Shown here: one piece after another, positions 51,186 through 63,938 of the stretch
Layout: every line of letters begins with the position of its first letter
Position numbering within the stretch: position 1 is the stretch's first letter
Source of the DNA: Heloderma charlesbogerti
Taxonomy: Eukaryota > Chordata > Lepidosauria > Squamata > Helodermatidae
Length of the DNA stretch: 64,000 nt
Assembly: GCA_026122225.1 (NCBI GenBank)
Contig: JANEZZ010002660.1
Span: 715,280 to 779,279, forward strand
Direction: 5' to 3'
Position numbers and translations under genes: made by a program
Notes under the pieces: generated by a model
Databases searched by the model: none
Seen by the model: the letters and a program-made list of their open reading frames with translations, nothing else
What the model was told of the DNA's origin: nothing

Positions 51186-54100
51186 TGTTGTTGTTGTTTT
51201 TCAGTCGTTCAGTTGTGTCTGACTCTTCGTGACCCCATGGACCATAGCACACCAGGACTTCCTGTCCTGCGCTCTCTCCCGGATCGTGCTCAAGTTCATA
51301 TTCATTGCATCGGTGATGCTATCTAGCCATCTCATCCTCTGCCGTCCCCTTTCCTTCTCCTTTTGCCTTCAGTCTTTCCCAGCATCAGGGTCTTTTCCAG
51401 GGAGTTTTCTCTTCGCATTAGGTGGCCAAAATATTTGAGCTTCAGCTTCATTATCTGTCCTTCCAGTGAGCATTCAGGGTGGATTTCCTTTAGGATGGAC
51501 TAATTTGACCTCCTTGCAGTCCAGGGGACTCGTAAGAGTCTTCTCCAGCACCACAGTTCGAAAGCATCAATTCTTCGGCGCTCAGCCTTCCTTATAGTCC
51601 AGCTCTCACAGCCATACATTACTACTGGGAAAACCATAGCTTTGATTAGACGGACCTTTGTCGGCAAGGTGATGTCTCTGCTTCTTACTATGCTGTCTAG
51701 GTTTGCCATAGCTTTCCTCCCAAGGAGCAAGCGTCTTTTAATTTCATGGCTACAGTCACCATCTGCGGTGATCTTGGAGCCCAAGAAAGTAAAATCTGTC
51801 ACTGCTTCCATTTCTTCCCCTTCTATATGCCAGGAAGTGATGGGGCCAGATGCCATGATCTTAGTTTTTTTAATGTTGAGTTTCAAACCAGCTTTTGCAC
51901 TCTCCTCTTTCACCCTCAACAAGAGGCTCTTGAGATCCTCTTCGCTTTCTGCCATTAGGGTGGTATCGTCTGCATATCGGAGGTTGTTGATAATTCTCCC
52001 AGCAATCTTAATTCCGACCTGTGATTCATCCAACCCGGCATTTCTCATGATGTACTCTGCATATAAGTTAAATAAGCAGGGTGACAATATGCAGCCTTGT
52101 CGTACTCCTTTCCCCATTTTGAACCACTCGGTTGTTCCATGTCCGGTTCTTACTGTTGCTTCTTGACCCTCGTTCAGGTTTCTCAGGAGACAGGTAAGGT
52201 GGTCTGGTACTCCCATCACTTTAAGAATTTGCCACAGTTTGTTGTGATCCACACAATCAAAGGCTTTAGCGTAGTCAATGAAGCAGAAATAGACGTTTTT
52301 CTGGAATTCTCTTGCTTTCTCCATGATGCAGCAAATGTTGGCGATTTGATCTCTAGTTCCTCTGCCTCTTCGAAACCCAGCTTGTACTTCCGGTAGTTCT
52401 CGGTTCGCATACTGCTGAAGCCTAGCTTGTAGGATTTTGAGCATCACCTTGCTGGCATGTGAAATGAGCGCAATTGTGCGGTAGTTTGAACACTCTTTGG
52501 CGTTGCCCTTCTTTGGAATTGGAATGTAAACTGACCTTTTCCAGTCTTGTGGCCACCGTTGAGTGTTCCAAATTTGTTGGCATATTGAATGCAGCACTTT
52601 AACAGCATCATCTTTTAGGATTTTAAATAGCTCAGCTGGAATACTGTCATCTCCGCTAGCTTTGTTGTTACTAATGCTTCCTAAGGCCCACTTGACTTCA
52701 CTCTCGAGGATGTCCGGCTCAAGTTCAGTGACTGCACTATCATGGCTATCAGGGACATTCAGATCTTTCCTGTATAGTTCTTCTGTGTATTCTTGCCACC
52801 TCTTCTTAATCTCATCTGCTTCTGTTAGGTCCCTGCCTTCTTTGTCCTTTATCATGCCCGTCTTTGCACAAAACGTTCCCTTGAGATCTCCGATTTTCTT
52901 GAAGAGATCTCTAGTCTTTCCCATTCTATTGTTTTCCTCGATTTCTTTGCATTGTTCATTTAAGAAGGCCTTCTTGTCTCTCCTTGCTATTCTCTAGAAC
53001 TCTGCATTCAGTTGGATATATCTTCCCCTTTCTCCCTTCCTTTTCGCTTCCCTTCTTTCCTCAACTACTTGTAAAGCCTCATCAGACAGCCACTTTGCTT
53101 TCTTGCATTTCTTTTTCTTTGGGATGGATTTCGTTGCTGCCTCCTGAACAATGTTATGGCCCTCCGTCCATAGTTCCTCAGGCACTCTGTCTATCAGGTC
53201 TAATCCCTGAAATCTATTCCTCACCTCCACTGTATATTCATAAGGGATATGATTGAGGTCATACCTGAATGGTTTAGTGGTTTTCCCTACGTTCTTCAAT
53301 TTCAGCCGAAATTTTGCAAGAAGCAGCTCATGATCTGAGCCACAGTCAGCTCCAGGTCTTGTTTTGACTGACTGTATAGAGCTTCTCCATCTTTGGCTGC
53401 AAAGGACATAATCAATCTGATTTCGATATTGACCATCTGGTGATGTCCATGTGTAGAGTCGTCTCTTGTGCTGTTGGAAAAGAGTGTTTGCTATGATCAG
53501 CGTGTTCTCTTGGCAAAACTCTATTAGCTTTTGTCCTGCTTCATTTTGTACACCAAGGCCATGCCTGCCTGTTATCCCGGTGATTTCTTGACTTCCTACT
53601 TTAGCATTCCAATCCCCTATGATGAAGAGGACATCTTTTTTTGGTGTTAGTTCTAGAAGGTGTTGTAGGTCTTCATAGAACCGATCGACCTCAGCTTCTT
53701 CGGCATCAGTGGTTGGGGCAAAGACCTGAATTACTGTGATGTTGAATGGTTTGCCTTGGATTCATACTGAGATCATTCTATCATTTTTAAGATTGTACCC
53801 CAGTACTGCTTTTCCCACCCTTTTGTTGACTATGAGTGCTACTCCATTTCTTCTAAGGGATTCTTGCCCACAATAGTAGATACGATGGTCACCTGAATTA
53901 AATTCACCCATGCCTGTCCATTTTAGTTTGCTGATTCCCAAGATGTCGATGTTCAATCTTGCCATCTCATGTTTGACCACCTCCGGCTTACCTTGATTCA
54001 TTGACCTGACATTCCAGGTTCCTAAACAATATTGTTCTTTACAGCATCGGATTTTCTTTTCACCACCAGACACATCCACAGCTGAGTGTCCTTTCAGCTT

Positions 54101-54414
54101 TGGCCCAGCCGCGTCACTCTTTCTGGCGCTACTTGGAAATACCCTCTGCTCTTCCCCAGTAGTATGTTGGACACCTTCCGACCTGAGGGGCTCATCTTCC
54201 GGCATCATCTCTTTTAGCCTTGTGATAGGTTCCATGGGGTTTTCTTGGCAAGAATACTGGAGTGGGTTGCCATTTCCTTCTCCAGTGGACCACAGTTTGT
54301 CAGAACTCTCTGCCATGACCTGTCCGTCTTGAGTGGCCCTGCACGGCATAGCTTATGGCTTCACTGAGTTACGCAAGCCCCTTCGCCACAACAAGGCAGT
54401 GATCCATGAAGGGG
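51186..54414 (-). mobile_element. RTE-BovB LINE, near full length (3.2 kb), with TSD
   Basis: The minus strand carries one frame from 54349 to 51500. It starts upstream of an APE-type endonuclease (CLGTWNVRSMNQG, DILGISKLKWTG, GVALIVNKR). A reverse transcriptase follows (AGFRRGRGTRDQIANI, FIDYAKAFDCVDHNKLW, MGKGVRQGCILSPCLFNLY, YADD). The C-terminal segment is CESWTIRKAERRRIDAFELW. The element ends on the + strand side with TTGTTGTTGTT and TCAGTCGTTCAGTTGTGTC, the BovB 3' end. Three in-frame stops break it (53762-53764, 52994-52996, 51500-51502), with no frameshift. An exact 13-bp duplication flanks it. Confidence 0.97.
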
Positions 54415-54427
54415 ACAATATAACAAT
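54415..54427. repeat. BovB target-site duplication, right copy
   Basis: ACAATATAACAAT, identical to 51173-51185. Confidence 0.9.
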
Positions 54428-55735
54428 ACAACCACAATAAAACCTAGCAGCAGTGCAGGAGTTTAAAATACAGATTTAAAACAGCAAAGATAAAAATTTA
54501 GAAAGCTAAAATGCTAAAATGCCTGGGAAAATAAAAAGGTCTTCACCTGGCGCCGAAAGGAATACAATGTAGGCGCCAGGCGAACCTCACTAGGGAGCTC
54601 ATTCCAGAGCCAGGGGGCCACAGCAGAAAAAGCCCTCCTCCTAGTAGCCACCCGCCTCACTTCCTTTGGCAGGGGCTCATGGAGAAGGGCCGCTGATGAT
54701 GATATTAAGGTCCGGGCAGGCACATATGGGAGGAGGCGATCCTTCAGGTAACCTGGCCTGAAGAGCTTTGAATGTTAACACCAGCACTTTGAATCGGGCC
54801 TGGAAATGGACTGGCAGCCAGCGCAGCTGGAAAAGTACTGGCGTAATATGAGCTCGCAGGCCAGTCCCTGTTAACAATCTTGCTGCCCTATTTTGGACCA
54901 GCTGAAGTTTCCGGACCGTTTTCAAAGGCAGCCCCACATATAACGCATTGCAGTAATCCAGACGAGAAGTTATCAGAGCATGGATAACTGTAGCTAGGCT
55001 ATCTCTGTCCAGATAAGGGCATAGTTGGTATACCAGCCTAAGCTGATAAAAAGTGCTCCGTGCCACTGAGTTCACCTGTGCCTCAAGTGACAGTTCTGGA
55101 TCCAATAGCACCCCCAAACTACGAACCTGATCCTTTAGGGGGAGTGCAACCCCCTCCAGAACAGGTTGAATATCACCTAGCCGGGCAGACGAACCACCCA
55201 CTAACAGTACCTCTGTCTTGTCTGGATTGAGTTTCAGTTTATTAGCCCTCATCCAGTCCATTACCGTGCCCAGGCACTGATTCAGAACAGCCACTGCCTC
55301 ACCTGGTTTTGATGAGAAAGAGAGGTAGAGCTGGGTGTCATCTGCATATTGATGGCACCTCAGCCCACACCTCCGGATAACCTCCCCCAGTGGTTTCATG
55401 TAGATGTTAAACAGCATGGCGGGTAAAATAGAGCCCTGTGGAACCCCATGGCACAATTGCCATGGCACAGAGCAATAATCCCCCAGCACCACCTTCTGGA
55501 ATCGGCCATCCAAGTAGGAGCGGAACCACTGTAGTGCAGTGCCTCCAACTCCTAACCCAGACAACCTATCCAGAAGGATACCATGGTCGATGGTATCGAA
55601 AGCCGCTGAGAGGTCCAGGAGAATCAACAGGGTCGCACTCCCCCTGTCCCTCTCCCGGCAGAGGTCATCCCACAGGGCGACCTTTGCCGAGGGAGGTGTT
55701 GGGGGAATTGGAGATGATCCCATGGCTTTTTTTCC
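54428..55735 (-). mobile_element. L2 LINE, long reverse transcriptase part of the split copy
   Basis: A 373-residue open frame (54677-55798) covers the L2 reverse transcriptase: [85 protein letters not shown] and LRWLPVHFQARFKVLVLTFK. A second frame (54514-54723) continues the C-terminus (RRAFSAVAPWLWNELPSEVR). 5'-truncated. It is the best-preserved L2 in the window. Confidence 0.94.
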
Positions 55736-57400
55736 TTCCCCTTGATGCTGCCATCTTCCTCTTCCATAAAGAAAGCAAGTAAGTATAATCACAAACAAAC
55801 AGTCACTTCAACAGATTTTGCAGGTCCTCAGATATTGTTGGTATTTTTAATCCATAAATACTTTTGGAACTCAGCAGCCCTGGAGTCTCCTAATTACATA
55901 GGAGTTTCAAAACAGCTTTGAGTAGATGATGCTCCAGAAAACTGACCTTAGAGTCCAGCTCTTCCACTGTTCCGCAAAAGGAGTTGTTCTTCCAAGATCT
56001 TATCCAGATGGTACTCTAGCTTCCAGGGGAAGATGAAAAGGTTTATCAACCTTTTGCTGTTTGAGGAGGCGACCTGCGGAGCCTCTGCAGGACACTTGCC
56101 AGGGTGACATGGCTTCTACCGGAAGTCCAGAATCCTGCCTGGTTCTGACAGAAATCCAGAATGGATTCTCAGCCCCACTAAAATTGGAGCCATCAGCCTC
56201 CACTTCATGAAACTGTACTGGAGGAGGGGGATTTTCTTTCCCACCCTTGCTGTAGTATCTGTAGCAGTATTCAGAGACAGATGGACAAATAACTGAACAT
56301 TCTCAATAAAACAAATCTAGGCAAGCAGTCCAAATATCCAGCTGTTGTACATAAACACATCTGGCAGCCAGCTGGTCAGCTGGCAACTCCACATGCAAAT
56401 GATACGGATGCAAAGTGTTCCATTGCTAAAGTGAATGTGGGCATAAATGGCTGATTGAAAAGGAAGTATGAGGCACCAGGTATCCAAACCGAGGGGTCCT
56501 TTCCATCCTGCCTCCACAGCAGGCACGTTTCTATTCTGTTGCTGAGGAGCAACTGCTTCAAGCCATATGCTAGTTTTTAAGAGGAGGAGGAGGAGGAGAG
56601 GGATATTCTCTAAAGAGGAGCACCTGGGGGGGACACATCTGTTCGAAGTTGCAACCCATGCCTTATAGAAGCACAGAAACTAGGGCTCACTGAAACATGT
56701 CATTTCCAGAAAGGCCCAAAAGTGCCTCCCATTTTCCATGATTTTTGAACACCTTCCAAAAATATTCATTTCCTTTGCCCTCACTTGCCTTTGCTCTCAG
56801 CCAACCCCCTTTGCCTTCATTAACGTCATCACGTAACCTCATCTGCCTTGTGACATAATCCAGCTCCAGTGCGTGAGCCTTGCTTGAATGAGGCCATCCA
56901 TGTGACTGATCCAGAAAGGAGGAAGTCTCCACTGCACTGCCAGGGGAAAAGCCTGGTCCCAAAGCAGCAGCAGGGTCTACAGTACCGCCAAACAGGATTT
57001 TTAAAAAGTGGACCCTCGCAAAATAGAGGAGGTTTCATACACACACATGCACACACACACGCACACACACACACTCACACACACTCACACACCCTATCTA
57101 ACTGAAGTGGCTAGTTGCTACTTGAACATCTGAATCTAGTGCTGCTCTAAATGGCCCTCATTTTCAGCGGTGCTAAATAACATTAGAACAGCATCCCCAT
57201 GCTGGCTGGGAGTGCTGGGAGTTGTTGTCTGGCACATCTGGAGAGCATCAGGCTGAAGGCTGCACAGACATTTGCGAGCAGTGTCTGTGCCTGAGCCATC
57301 AAGCTCTGTTTGTGTGATTCACACTGCAGTGTGAAGCATTCAGGCATGTCGAGCGACCTGCAGGGTTGCTGCCGTGATTTTCTGAACCACCAGAAGATGT
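55736..57400. other. Intergenic stretch, mostly unassigned
   Basis: It contains a partial CAGTGGAGGCTGGTG-family MITE in reverse orientation at about 56115-56208 and a (CA)n tract at 57040-57093. No gene seen. Confidence 0.45.
57040..57093. repeat. (CA)n microsatellite
   Basis: Interrupted CACACA runs. Confidence 0.9.
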
Positions 57401-57404
57401 AGTG

Positions 57405-57765
57405 GAGGCTGCCGGCTCCAATTCTGGGTGGGGCTGTGAATCCATCCTGGGTTTCAGTCAGAACCAGCCAGAATGCACCTTGGACAGCTCCATTGGCATT
57501 CTGGCTGGTTCTGACTGAAACCCAGGATGCAGTGGAGGCTGGTGGCACCGATGTTAGTGGGGTGGTGAATCTGCTCTGGGTTTCAGTCAGAACTAGCCAG
57601 AACCCAAAAGGGGCTATCCAAGGTGCAAAGCCAGAGTTCTGATTGGTTCTGACTGGAACCTGGAGTGGATTCCCCACCCCACTGACATCGGAGCCACCAG
57701 CCTCCACTGCCAGTATGGATTTACAGCCCCACTGAAATCTGAACGACCAGCCTCCTCTGAGAAGA
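57405..57765. repeat. Nested cluster of CAGTGGAGGCTGGTG-family MITEs
   Basis: At least three copies or halves in both orientations: GTGGAGGCTGCCGGCTCC at 57403, GCAGTGGAGGCTGGTGGCAC near 57531, and ACATCGGAGCCACCAGCCTC near 57685. GGTTTCAGTCAGAACCAGCC and its reverse complement recur. It looks like insertions of one family into itself. Confidence 0.8.
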
Positions 57766-58061
57766 TGCATCTTGCATCAGCCAACTGATCCCATCTCAAC
57801 CCTGTGACAATTTCAATATTACACGCGTGGCCTGCAACAAAATTTGCAGTGTGGAACGATCCTGTTCACTGTTCGCCAGCCAGCCATGACCTCCTCCATG
57901 ACACTCCATTCCATTCCACCTCCTCACCTTCCAGTTTCCAATCCCCCCCATCCAAACAGTCAGAATTCAGTAGCCACTGACTATGGTCTGTGAGTCTCCC
58001 CCATACTTGTAAGGGCTTCCCCCCCCCCGAAGATTTTTTGGGGGTATTCTTGTACACATTG

Positions 58062-58305
58062 AGAGCCAGTGAGATGTAGTGATTAGCATGTTGGACTGGG
58101 GCTTGGGAGATCTGGGTTCTAGTCCCCACCCAGCCATGAAGCCCACTAGGTGACTTTGGGCCAGGCACTGACTCTCAGCCTAACCTAACTCACAGGATTG
58201 TGGTGAGGACAAAATGGAGGAAATGGATCATAACATTGCCTTAGGTTCCCTGCAAGAGGGGAAAAGGCAGGATATAAAGGTAATAATAAACAAACAAACA
58301 AACCT
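58062..58305 (+). repeat. tRNA-derived (Sauria-like) SINE, complete
   Basis: GAGAGCCAGTGAGATGTAGTG ... GGTTCTAGTCCCCACCCAGC ... GGTGACTTTGGGCCAGGCAC ... ending in GGCAGGATATAAAGGTAATA and AAACAAACAAAC. Confidence 0.88.
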
Positions 58306-58639
58306 TGGGGCCTGCTGATGCTTCCTTCTTGTATATGGGTGCTCCTGTTTTTGTTACATGAGGACCAACAGTGCCATTCTTCTCTTCCTTTCTCTCTCTT
58401 AATAGTCAACCTCTGATGGCTTCCAGCACCTTGTTGTCAAATCAAAATAGTCATGGGAGAATTCCATTCTCTGAGACTGTGCACACCATCAAATTGGGAA
58501 TGTGGGTTGAATGGTCCTGGGCACAGTGCAGGAAGTGTGGTGATGCAGGTGTCCAGGTCATCATTCATATATCCCTCCCTTGCTTTGCAAAGCTGCTGAA
58601 AGCAAGGTGCCGCAAGCTACGTGAAGTATGAGCTTGTAG

Positions 58640-59165
58640 ACGACACAAAACTAAGAGGTTTCGCCTGGGGAAGAGAAGATTCGCATGCTAGCGCTCTTCA
58701 AGTATATGAAAGGCGGCCATGCAGAAGATGGTGCAGAATTGTCCTTGGTTGATTCAGAGGGCAAGGCTAGAACAAGTGGTTGGAGGATGCTGGGGAAGAG
58801 ATTTCAGCTAAACATTAGGAGAAGCTTTCTAACAGGGAGAGCTGTTTGGCCATGAAACAGGCTGCCTCGGGTGGTGCTGGGTTCTCTCTCAATAGAAGTA
58901 TTTTGGCAGAGGGTGGATGGCCATCTGTCAGGCATGCTCTAGCTGCATCCTTCGTTGCAGAGCCTACATTGAGCAGGGGGTTGGACCAGTGGAGGCTGGT
59001 GGCTCCGATGTCAGTGGGGTGGTAAATCCTTGGATAGCTCCTTTAGAGTTCTGACTGGTTCTGGTTGAAACCCAGAGTGGATTCACTGCCCCACTGACAT
59101 TGGAGACACCAGCCTCCACTGCATTGGACTAGATGATCTCCAAGGTCCCTTCCAACTCTATGATG
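58640..59165 (+). mobile_element. CR1 LINE 3' part, interrupted
   Basis: GCGCTCTTCAAGTATATGAA, GCTAAACATTAGGAGAAGC and CCATCTGTCAGGCATGCTCT lead to TTGAGCAGGGGGTTGGAC. After the MITE it resumes with ATTGGACTAGATGATCTCC and CTTCCAACTCTATGATGCTA, the CR1 3' end. Confidence 0.88.
58987..59127. mobile_element. Complete CAGTGGAGGCTGGTG-family MITE
   Basis: CAGTGGAGGCTGGTGGCTCC and the mirrored end ACACCAGCCTCCACTG, with CGATGTCAGTGGGG pairing with CCCCACTGACATTGG. It is inserted in a CR1, with TTGGAC on both sides. Confidence 0.88.
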
Positions 59166-59169
59166 CTAT

Positions 59170-61475
59170 AATTTCAGCAACACATCTAAGTTGCTGAAGA
59201 CACCATTTCTTCTACAATAGACCAATGGATGTAGACGTATTGATATTTCACTACATAATCTGATACATATCTATTCAGAAGGACGTCCTGTTGAGTTCAA
59301 TGTGCCTTACTTTCAGGTAAGTGGGTGTAGGATTACAGCCTTATTTTCATTATCAGACATTTTTAGGAGCAAAGAATTTTTTTAGCTCTGATTCAGATGT
59401 CATTGTAACCTATCTGCCACAGTAGCTGAGAAACTCAGAAATCTCAGTGGCTTTGCAAACCAAAGACATCTGCATGGACAAAGGCCTAACAGATTTGCTG
59501 AATCTGTATAAAGGTCTGATAATTTACAAATGGGTCCTTAACAGAAATCTATAAGTTGCATCTTTATTCAAGGGGCAAAACTGGAGTTGTGAATCGACCC
59601 TCGGTGTAGACTTTATGATGCTAAATGTCTAAACATTTCCTGATAATTTGGGTCAATTTTTGTGTATGCCTTTGAAGTCAAGAAGAAGAGGAGTAAGGTC
59701 TTTCCACACCTTTCTGGATCAAGTCGGAGAAAGCCCGAAGGTCGGCTCCTTGGTTAAAGCGACATGTCGCAGTCACTCCAGTTATATCAGTGCAATCATG
59801 TCTGATGAGTCAGTTGCTGAATAAAGGCAGATTGCTTGTTGCTATAGTGATCATTCATTGTGATCTCCTTGGAAATAGAGAGGGGGAAATATTTCTGCGA
59901 TATACGTATGGCTTCTCATGATAAGGGATAAACACAGCCAAAGAGGGCATTCATGACTAAGGGCAAAGAGGGATGTAATTCTGAAAAGTGAACTCACAGC
60001 GAGTCCTGCTGCACTGGGAGCTGCTTTCCCATCTGGATTTGCAACTTTGATGGCAGACAGACATATCAGCAAATCATAGTCTGCTTCAGCCATCTGCCTT
60101 AACCCAACACCCATACTACAGGTATGCTGTTAGCTTTTTAATTCTTCCCCCGCTCAAACATTGTATGTGTATTTCTAGTTGTTCCTCTGTTTCTTGATCA
60201 ATGTATGCACTAAAAAAAAGGAGGGTGTTCCCACACACAAAACTGCTCTCGTTATCAACTGCTCTCGTGACCATTTGTTAATTTCCATGAAGCAGGTAAA
60301 TAATTTAAAAGACTGTGTGCCTCAGCAAATATTAAAGACTGTTCCAGTACAAAATTTATCTGTGTAATAACCTCCCCCCAAAAGGACCAACTACTGGACA
60401 TTGCCAAAACATACATTTAAAAGAAGCATCAGTTGCATTGCACCATCAGCAATTAGCCAAATTAGCCAATCCCTTATTAAAGAGACATTCCAGTGTCCAA
60501 TAGACATGAAACAAAACGTTTTGCTGAATAAGACACAGCCTAAGATCCATAGATGTGATAGATATAGACACAAAGCGGTGATCCATTGATAGGGCACAAT
60601 GGGACAACCCAACATAAATCAGTAAGTAGATAATTGTATATATCTATGTATGTACACACACACACACACACGTGCAAATCCCATGTCACCACAGGGTCTA
60701 GTAGTCTGACAATGATTGTATAAAAATATGTATCTCTGTTTCCCTTGCAACTTGAACAACTTTACACTTTTAAAATAAATATACGACAAACTGGCAAGGG
60801 TGAAAACAAAAAAAAATGTTCTTAAAAAGGTTGCTTACCATTTCTTTCAGTTTGAATCTGAAAACACATAATGTAAGATTTTCCTCTCTGTTCTCCCTCT
60901 AGTGTCCTTTGTGCTCTTCCTCCTCATCTTTTCTTCCTCCTTCTCTGTCACAAACTGACTTTTCTTCAGCCTCTTTCCCAACATTCTGGGCTTGTCCTTT
61001 CATTGGCCGAGCACTCTAAGAGCTCACAGCAGTAAGCATTATTTCACATGCCTACATACACTGTGTCACATGTTACATTACATGCACAGCATGGGGCATA
61101 TGCCTCATCCCTTTCCCTTCTCCCTTCCCGGGCTGCTTTGGCTTTGAACTTTCAAAGTTCAAGCTTTGAACTTCTTTGAAGTCTTAATTTTTTTTTTGCA
61201 TGTCTGCACCACTCAAGCTTCAGTTTAAAGCAAAAATTAGCAAAATTGGTCTGGTAGATCTCAAGTAGTAGTCCTTACGCTACCATATTCTTATATGAGA
61301 TATATAAGACACCCCCGCACACACCCAGTTAATTTAAGTTCTCATGACCATTTTCTCCATAAAAGCATTACAGGAAGCCTCTGTGATGTACAGCCAGGGA
61401 AGGCTAATGGACAGTGTAAACAGCAGCGTAAAACCCTCCAGCCATTGACTGAACAAGATTCCCCAGAGCCCTTCT
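59170..61475. other. Intergenic stretch, mostly unassigned
   Basis: It holds one 'AACTTACTCCCAGG' palindromic repeat at 59270-59342 and a (CA)n tract at 60655-60671. No gene recognised. Confidence 0.45.
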
Positions 61476-61479
61476 ACTT

Positions 61480-62068
61480 AAAAAAAAACAACAGACCGCC
61501 TATATGTCACCGTCTAAATTGTCTAAAATGTATAACGGTGTTTCTGGAAAATGTTGGAAATGTGAAGACCAAGAGAGAATGTTTTATCATTTATGGTGGA
61601 CTTGAAAAAAAGCTAAATCATTTTGGAAACAAATACAGTCTTCAGCTCAAAGAATATTAAAGAGTACTATAGAACTAAAGCCAGAAACTTTTTTATTGGG
61701 ACTAACAGATAAACATGTAAAAGAGAAGGGGGGAGCCCCCTTTCTCTACATGACAACGGCTTCAAGGTTATTGTATCCACAAAAGTGGAAGAATGAAACA
61801 GTACCAACTGTGAGCGAGTCGATCATGAAAATGATGGAGCTGGCAGAGATGGCAAAACTTAGTATTATAATTAAAGAAGGGGCAACAACTAAATTTATGT
61901 TAGATTGGAAACCTTTTATAGAATTTGTACAAGAAACAGAGAAAAATGATATCTGTGTATGTGGATTTTGAACTTTGAGATGGTTGGTTCTCTTTTTTTG
62001 GGATTGTCATTAAAATTAGGAGAAAGGGGATAATGTCTGTGAACTCATTGTATGATATAAACTAAGAT
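61480..62068 (+). mobile_element. L1-type LINE ORF2 C-terminal fragment
   Basis: Across two frames it reads GVSGKCWKCEDQERMFYHLWW, the Cys/His-rich tail of L1 ORF2. Then, from 61690, come GLTDKHVKEKGG, LYPQKWKNETVPTV, MKMMELAEMAKLS and DWKPFIEFVQETEK to the stop at 61969-61971. It is fused to the BovB that follows. Confidence 0.85.
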
Positions 62069-62073
62069 AAGAA

Positions 62074-63938
62074 GGTGTACAAAATGAAGCAGGACAAAAG
62101 CTAATCGAGTTTTGCCAAGAGAACATGCTGCAAACACTCTTTTCCAACAGCACAAGAGGCGACTCTACACATGGACGTCACCAGATGGTCAATATCGAAA
62201 TCAGATTGATTATGTCCTTTGCAGCCAAAGATGGAGAAGCTCCATACAGTCAGTAAAAACAAGACCTGGAGCTGACTGTGGCTCAGATCATGAGCTGCTT
62301 CTTGCAAAATTTCGGCTTAAATTGAAGAACGTCGGGAAAACCGCTAAACCGTTCAGGTATGACCTAAATCATATCCCTGATGAATATACAGTGGAGGTGA
62401 GGAATAGATTTCAGGGATTAGACCTGATAGACAGAGTGCCTGAGGAACTATGGACGGAGGTCCGTAACATTGTTCAGGAGGCAGCAACGAAATCCGTCCC
62501 AAAGAAAAAGAAATGCAAGAAAGCCAAGTGGCTGTCTGAGGAGGCTTTACAAGTAGCTGAGGAAAGAAGGGAAGCAAAAAGCAAGGGAGAAAGGGGAAGA
62601 TATATCCAACTGAATGCAGAGTTCCAGAGAATAGCAAGGAGAGACAAGAAGGCCTTCTTAAATGAACAATGCAAAGAAATCGAGGAAAACAACAGAATGG
62701 GAAAGACTAGAGATCTCTTCAAGAAAATCGGAGATCTCAAGGGAACGTTTTGTGCAAAGACGGGCATGATAAAGGACAAAGAAGGCAGGGACCTAACAGA
62801 AGCAGATGAGATTAAGAAGAGGTGGCAAGAATACACAGAAGAACGATACAGGAAAGATCTGAATGTCCCTGATAGCCATGGTAGTGCGGTCACTGAACTT
62901 GAGCCGGACATCCTAGAGAGTGAAGTCAAGTGGGCCTTAGGAAGCATTAGTAACAACAAAGCTAGCGGAGATGACAGTATTCCAGCTGAGCTATTTAAAA
63001 TCCTAAAAGATGATGCTGTTAAAGTGCTGCATTCAATATGCCAACAAATCTGGAACACTCAACAGTGGCCACAAGACTGGAAAAGGTCAGTTTACATTCC
63101 AATTCCAAAGAAGGGCAACGCCAAAGAGTGTTCAAACTACCGCACAATTGCGCTCATTTCACATGCCAGCAAGGTGATGCTCAAAATCCTACAAGCTAGG
63201 CTTCAGCAGTATGCGAACCGAGAACTACCGGAAGTACAAGCTGGGTTTCGAAGAGGCAGAGGAACTAGAGATCAAATCGCCAACATTCGCTGCATCATGG
63301 AGAAAGCAAGAGAATTCCAGAAAAACGTCTATTTCTGCTTCATTGACTACGCTAAAGCCTTTGATTGTGTGGATCACAACAAACTGTGGCAAATTCTTAA
63401 AGTGATGGGAGTACCAGACCACCTTACCTGTCTCCTGAGAAACCTGTACGAGGGTCAAGAAGCAACAGTAAGAACCAGACATGGAACAACCGATTGGTTC
63501 AAAATGGGGAAAGGAGTACGACAAGGCTGCATATTGTCACCCTGCTTATTTAACTTATATGCAGAGTACATCATGAGAAATGCCGGGTTGGATGAATCAC
63601 AGGTCGGAATTAAGATTGCCGGGAGAATTATCAACAACCTCCGATATGCAGACGATACCACCCTAATGGCAGAAAGCGAAGAGGATCTCAAGAGCCTCTT
63701 GTTGAGGGTGAAAGAGGAGAGTGCAAAAGCTGGTTTGAAACTCAACATTAAAAAAACTAAGATCATGTCATCTGGCCCTATCACTTCCTGGCATATAGAA
63801 GGGGAAGAAATGGAAGCAGTGACAGATTTTACTTTCTTGGGCTCCAAGATCACCGCAGACGGTGACTGTAGCCATGAAATTAAAAGACACTTGCTCCTTG
63901 GGAGGAAAGCTATGGCAAACCTAGACAGCATAGTAAGA
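62074..63938 (+). mobile_element. RTE-BovB LINE, truncated at both ends
   Basis: It begins inside the endonuclease region (GTGTACAAAATGAAGCAGG) and runs through the reverse transcriptase in sense. It keeps CAG where the 51.2-kb copy has a stop near 52994. It ends abruptly at AGCATAGTAAGAA, before the 3' region present in the other two copies; unrelated AT-rich sequence follows to the window edge. Confidence 0.94.

Noticed and set aside
51500..52924. 474-residue open frame as a host gene
   Set aside because: It is the reverse transcriptase of an RTE-BovB LINE (YADD box, BovB C-terminal motifs) bounded by target-site duplications.
54677..55798. 373-residue open frame as a host gene
   Set aside because: It is L2 LINE reverse transcriptase, with homologous decayed copies at 1280, 3293 and 15268 in the same window.
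58400..58631. Possible exon after a strong CTCTCTCTTAATAG acceptor
   Set aside because: No matching donor, and the frame runs into a CR1. At best a terminal exon; kept only as a note in a finding.
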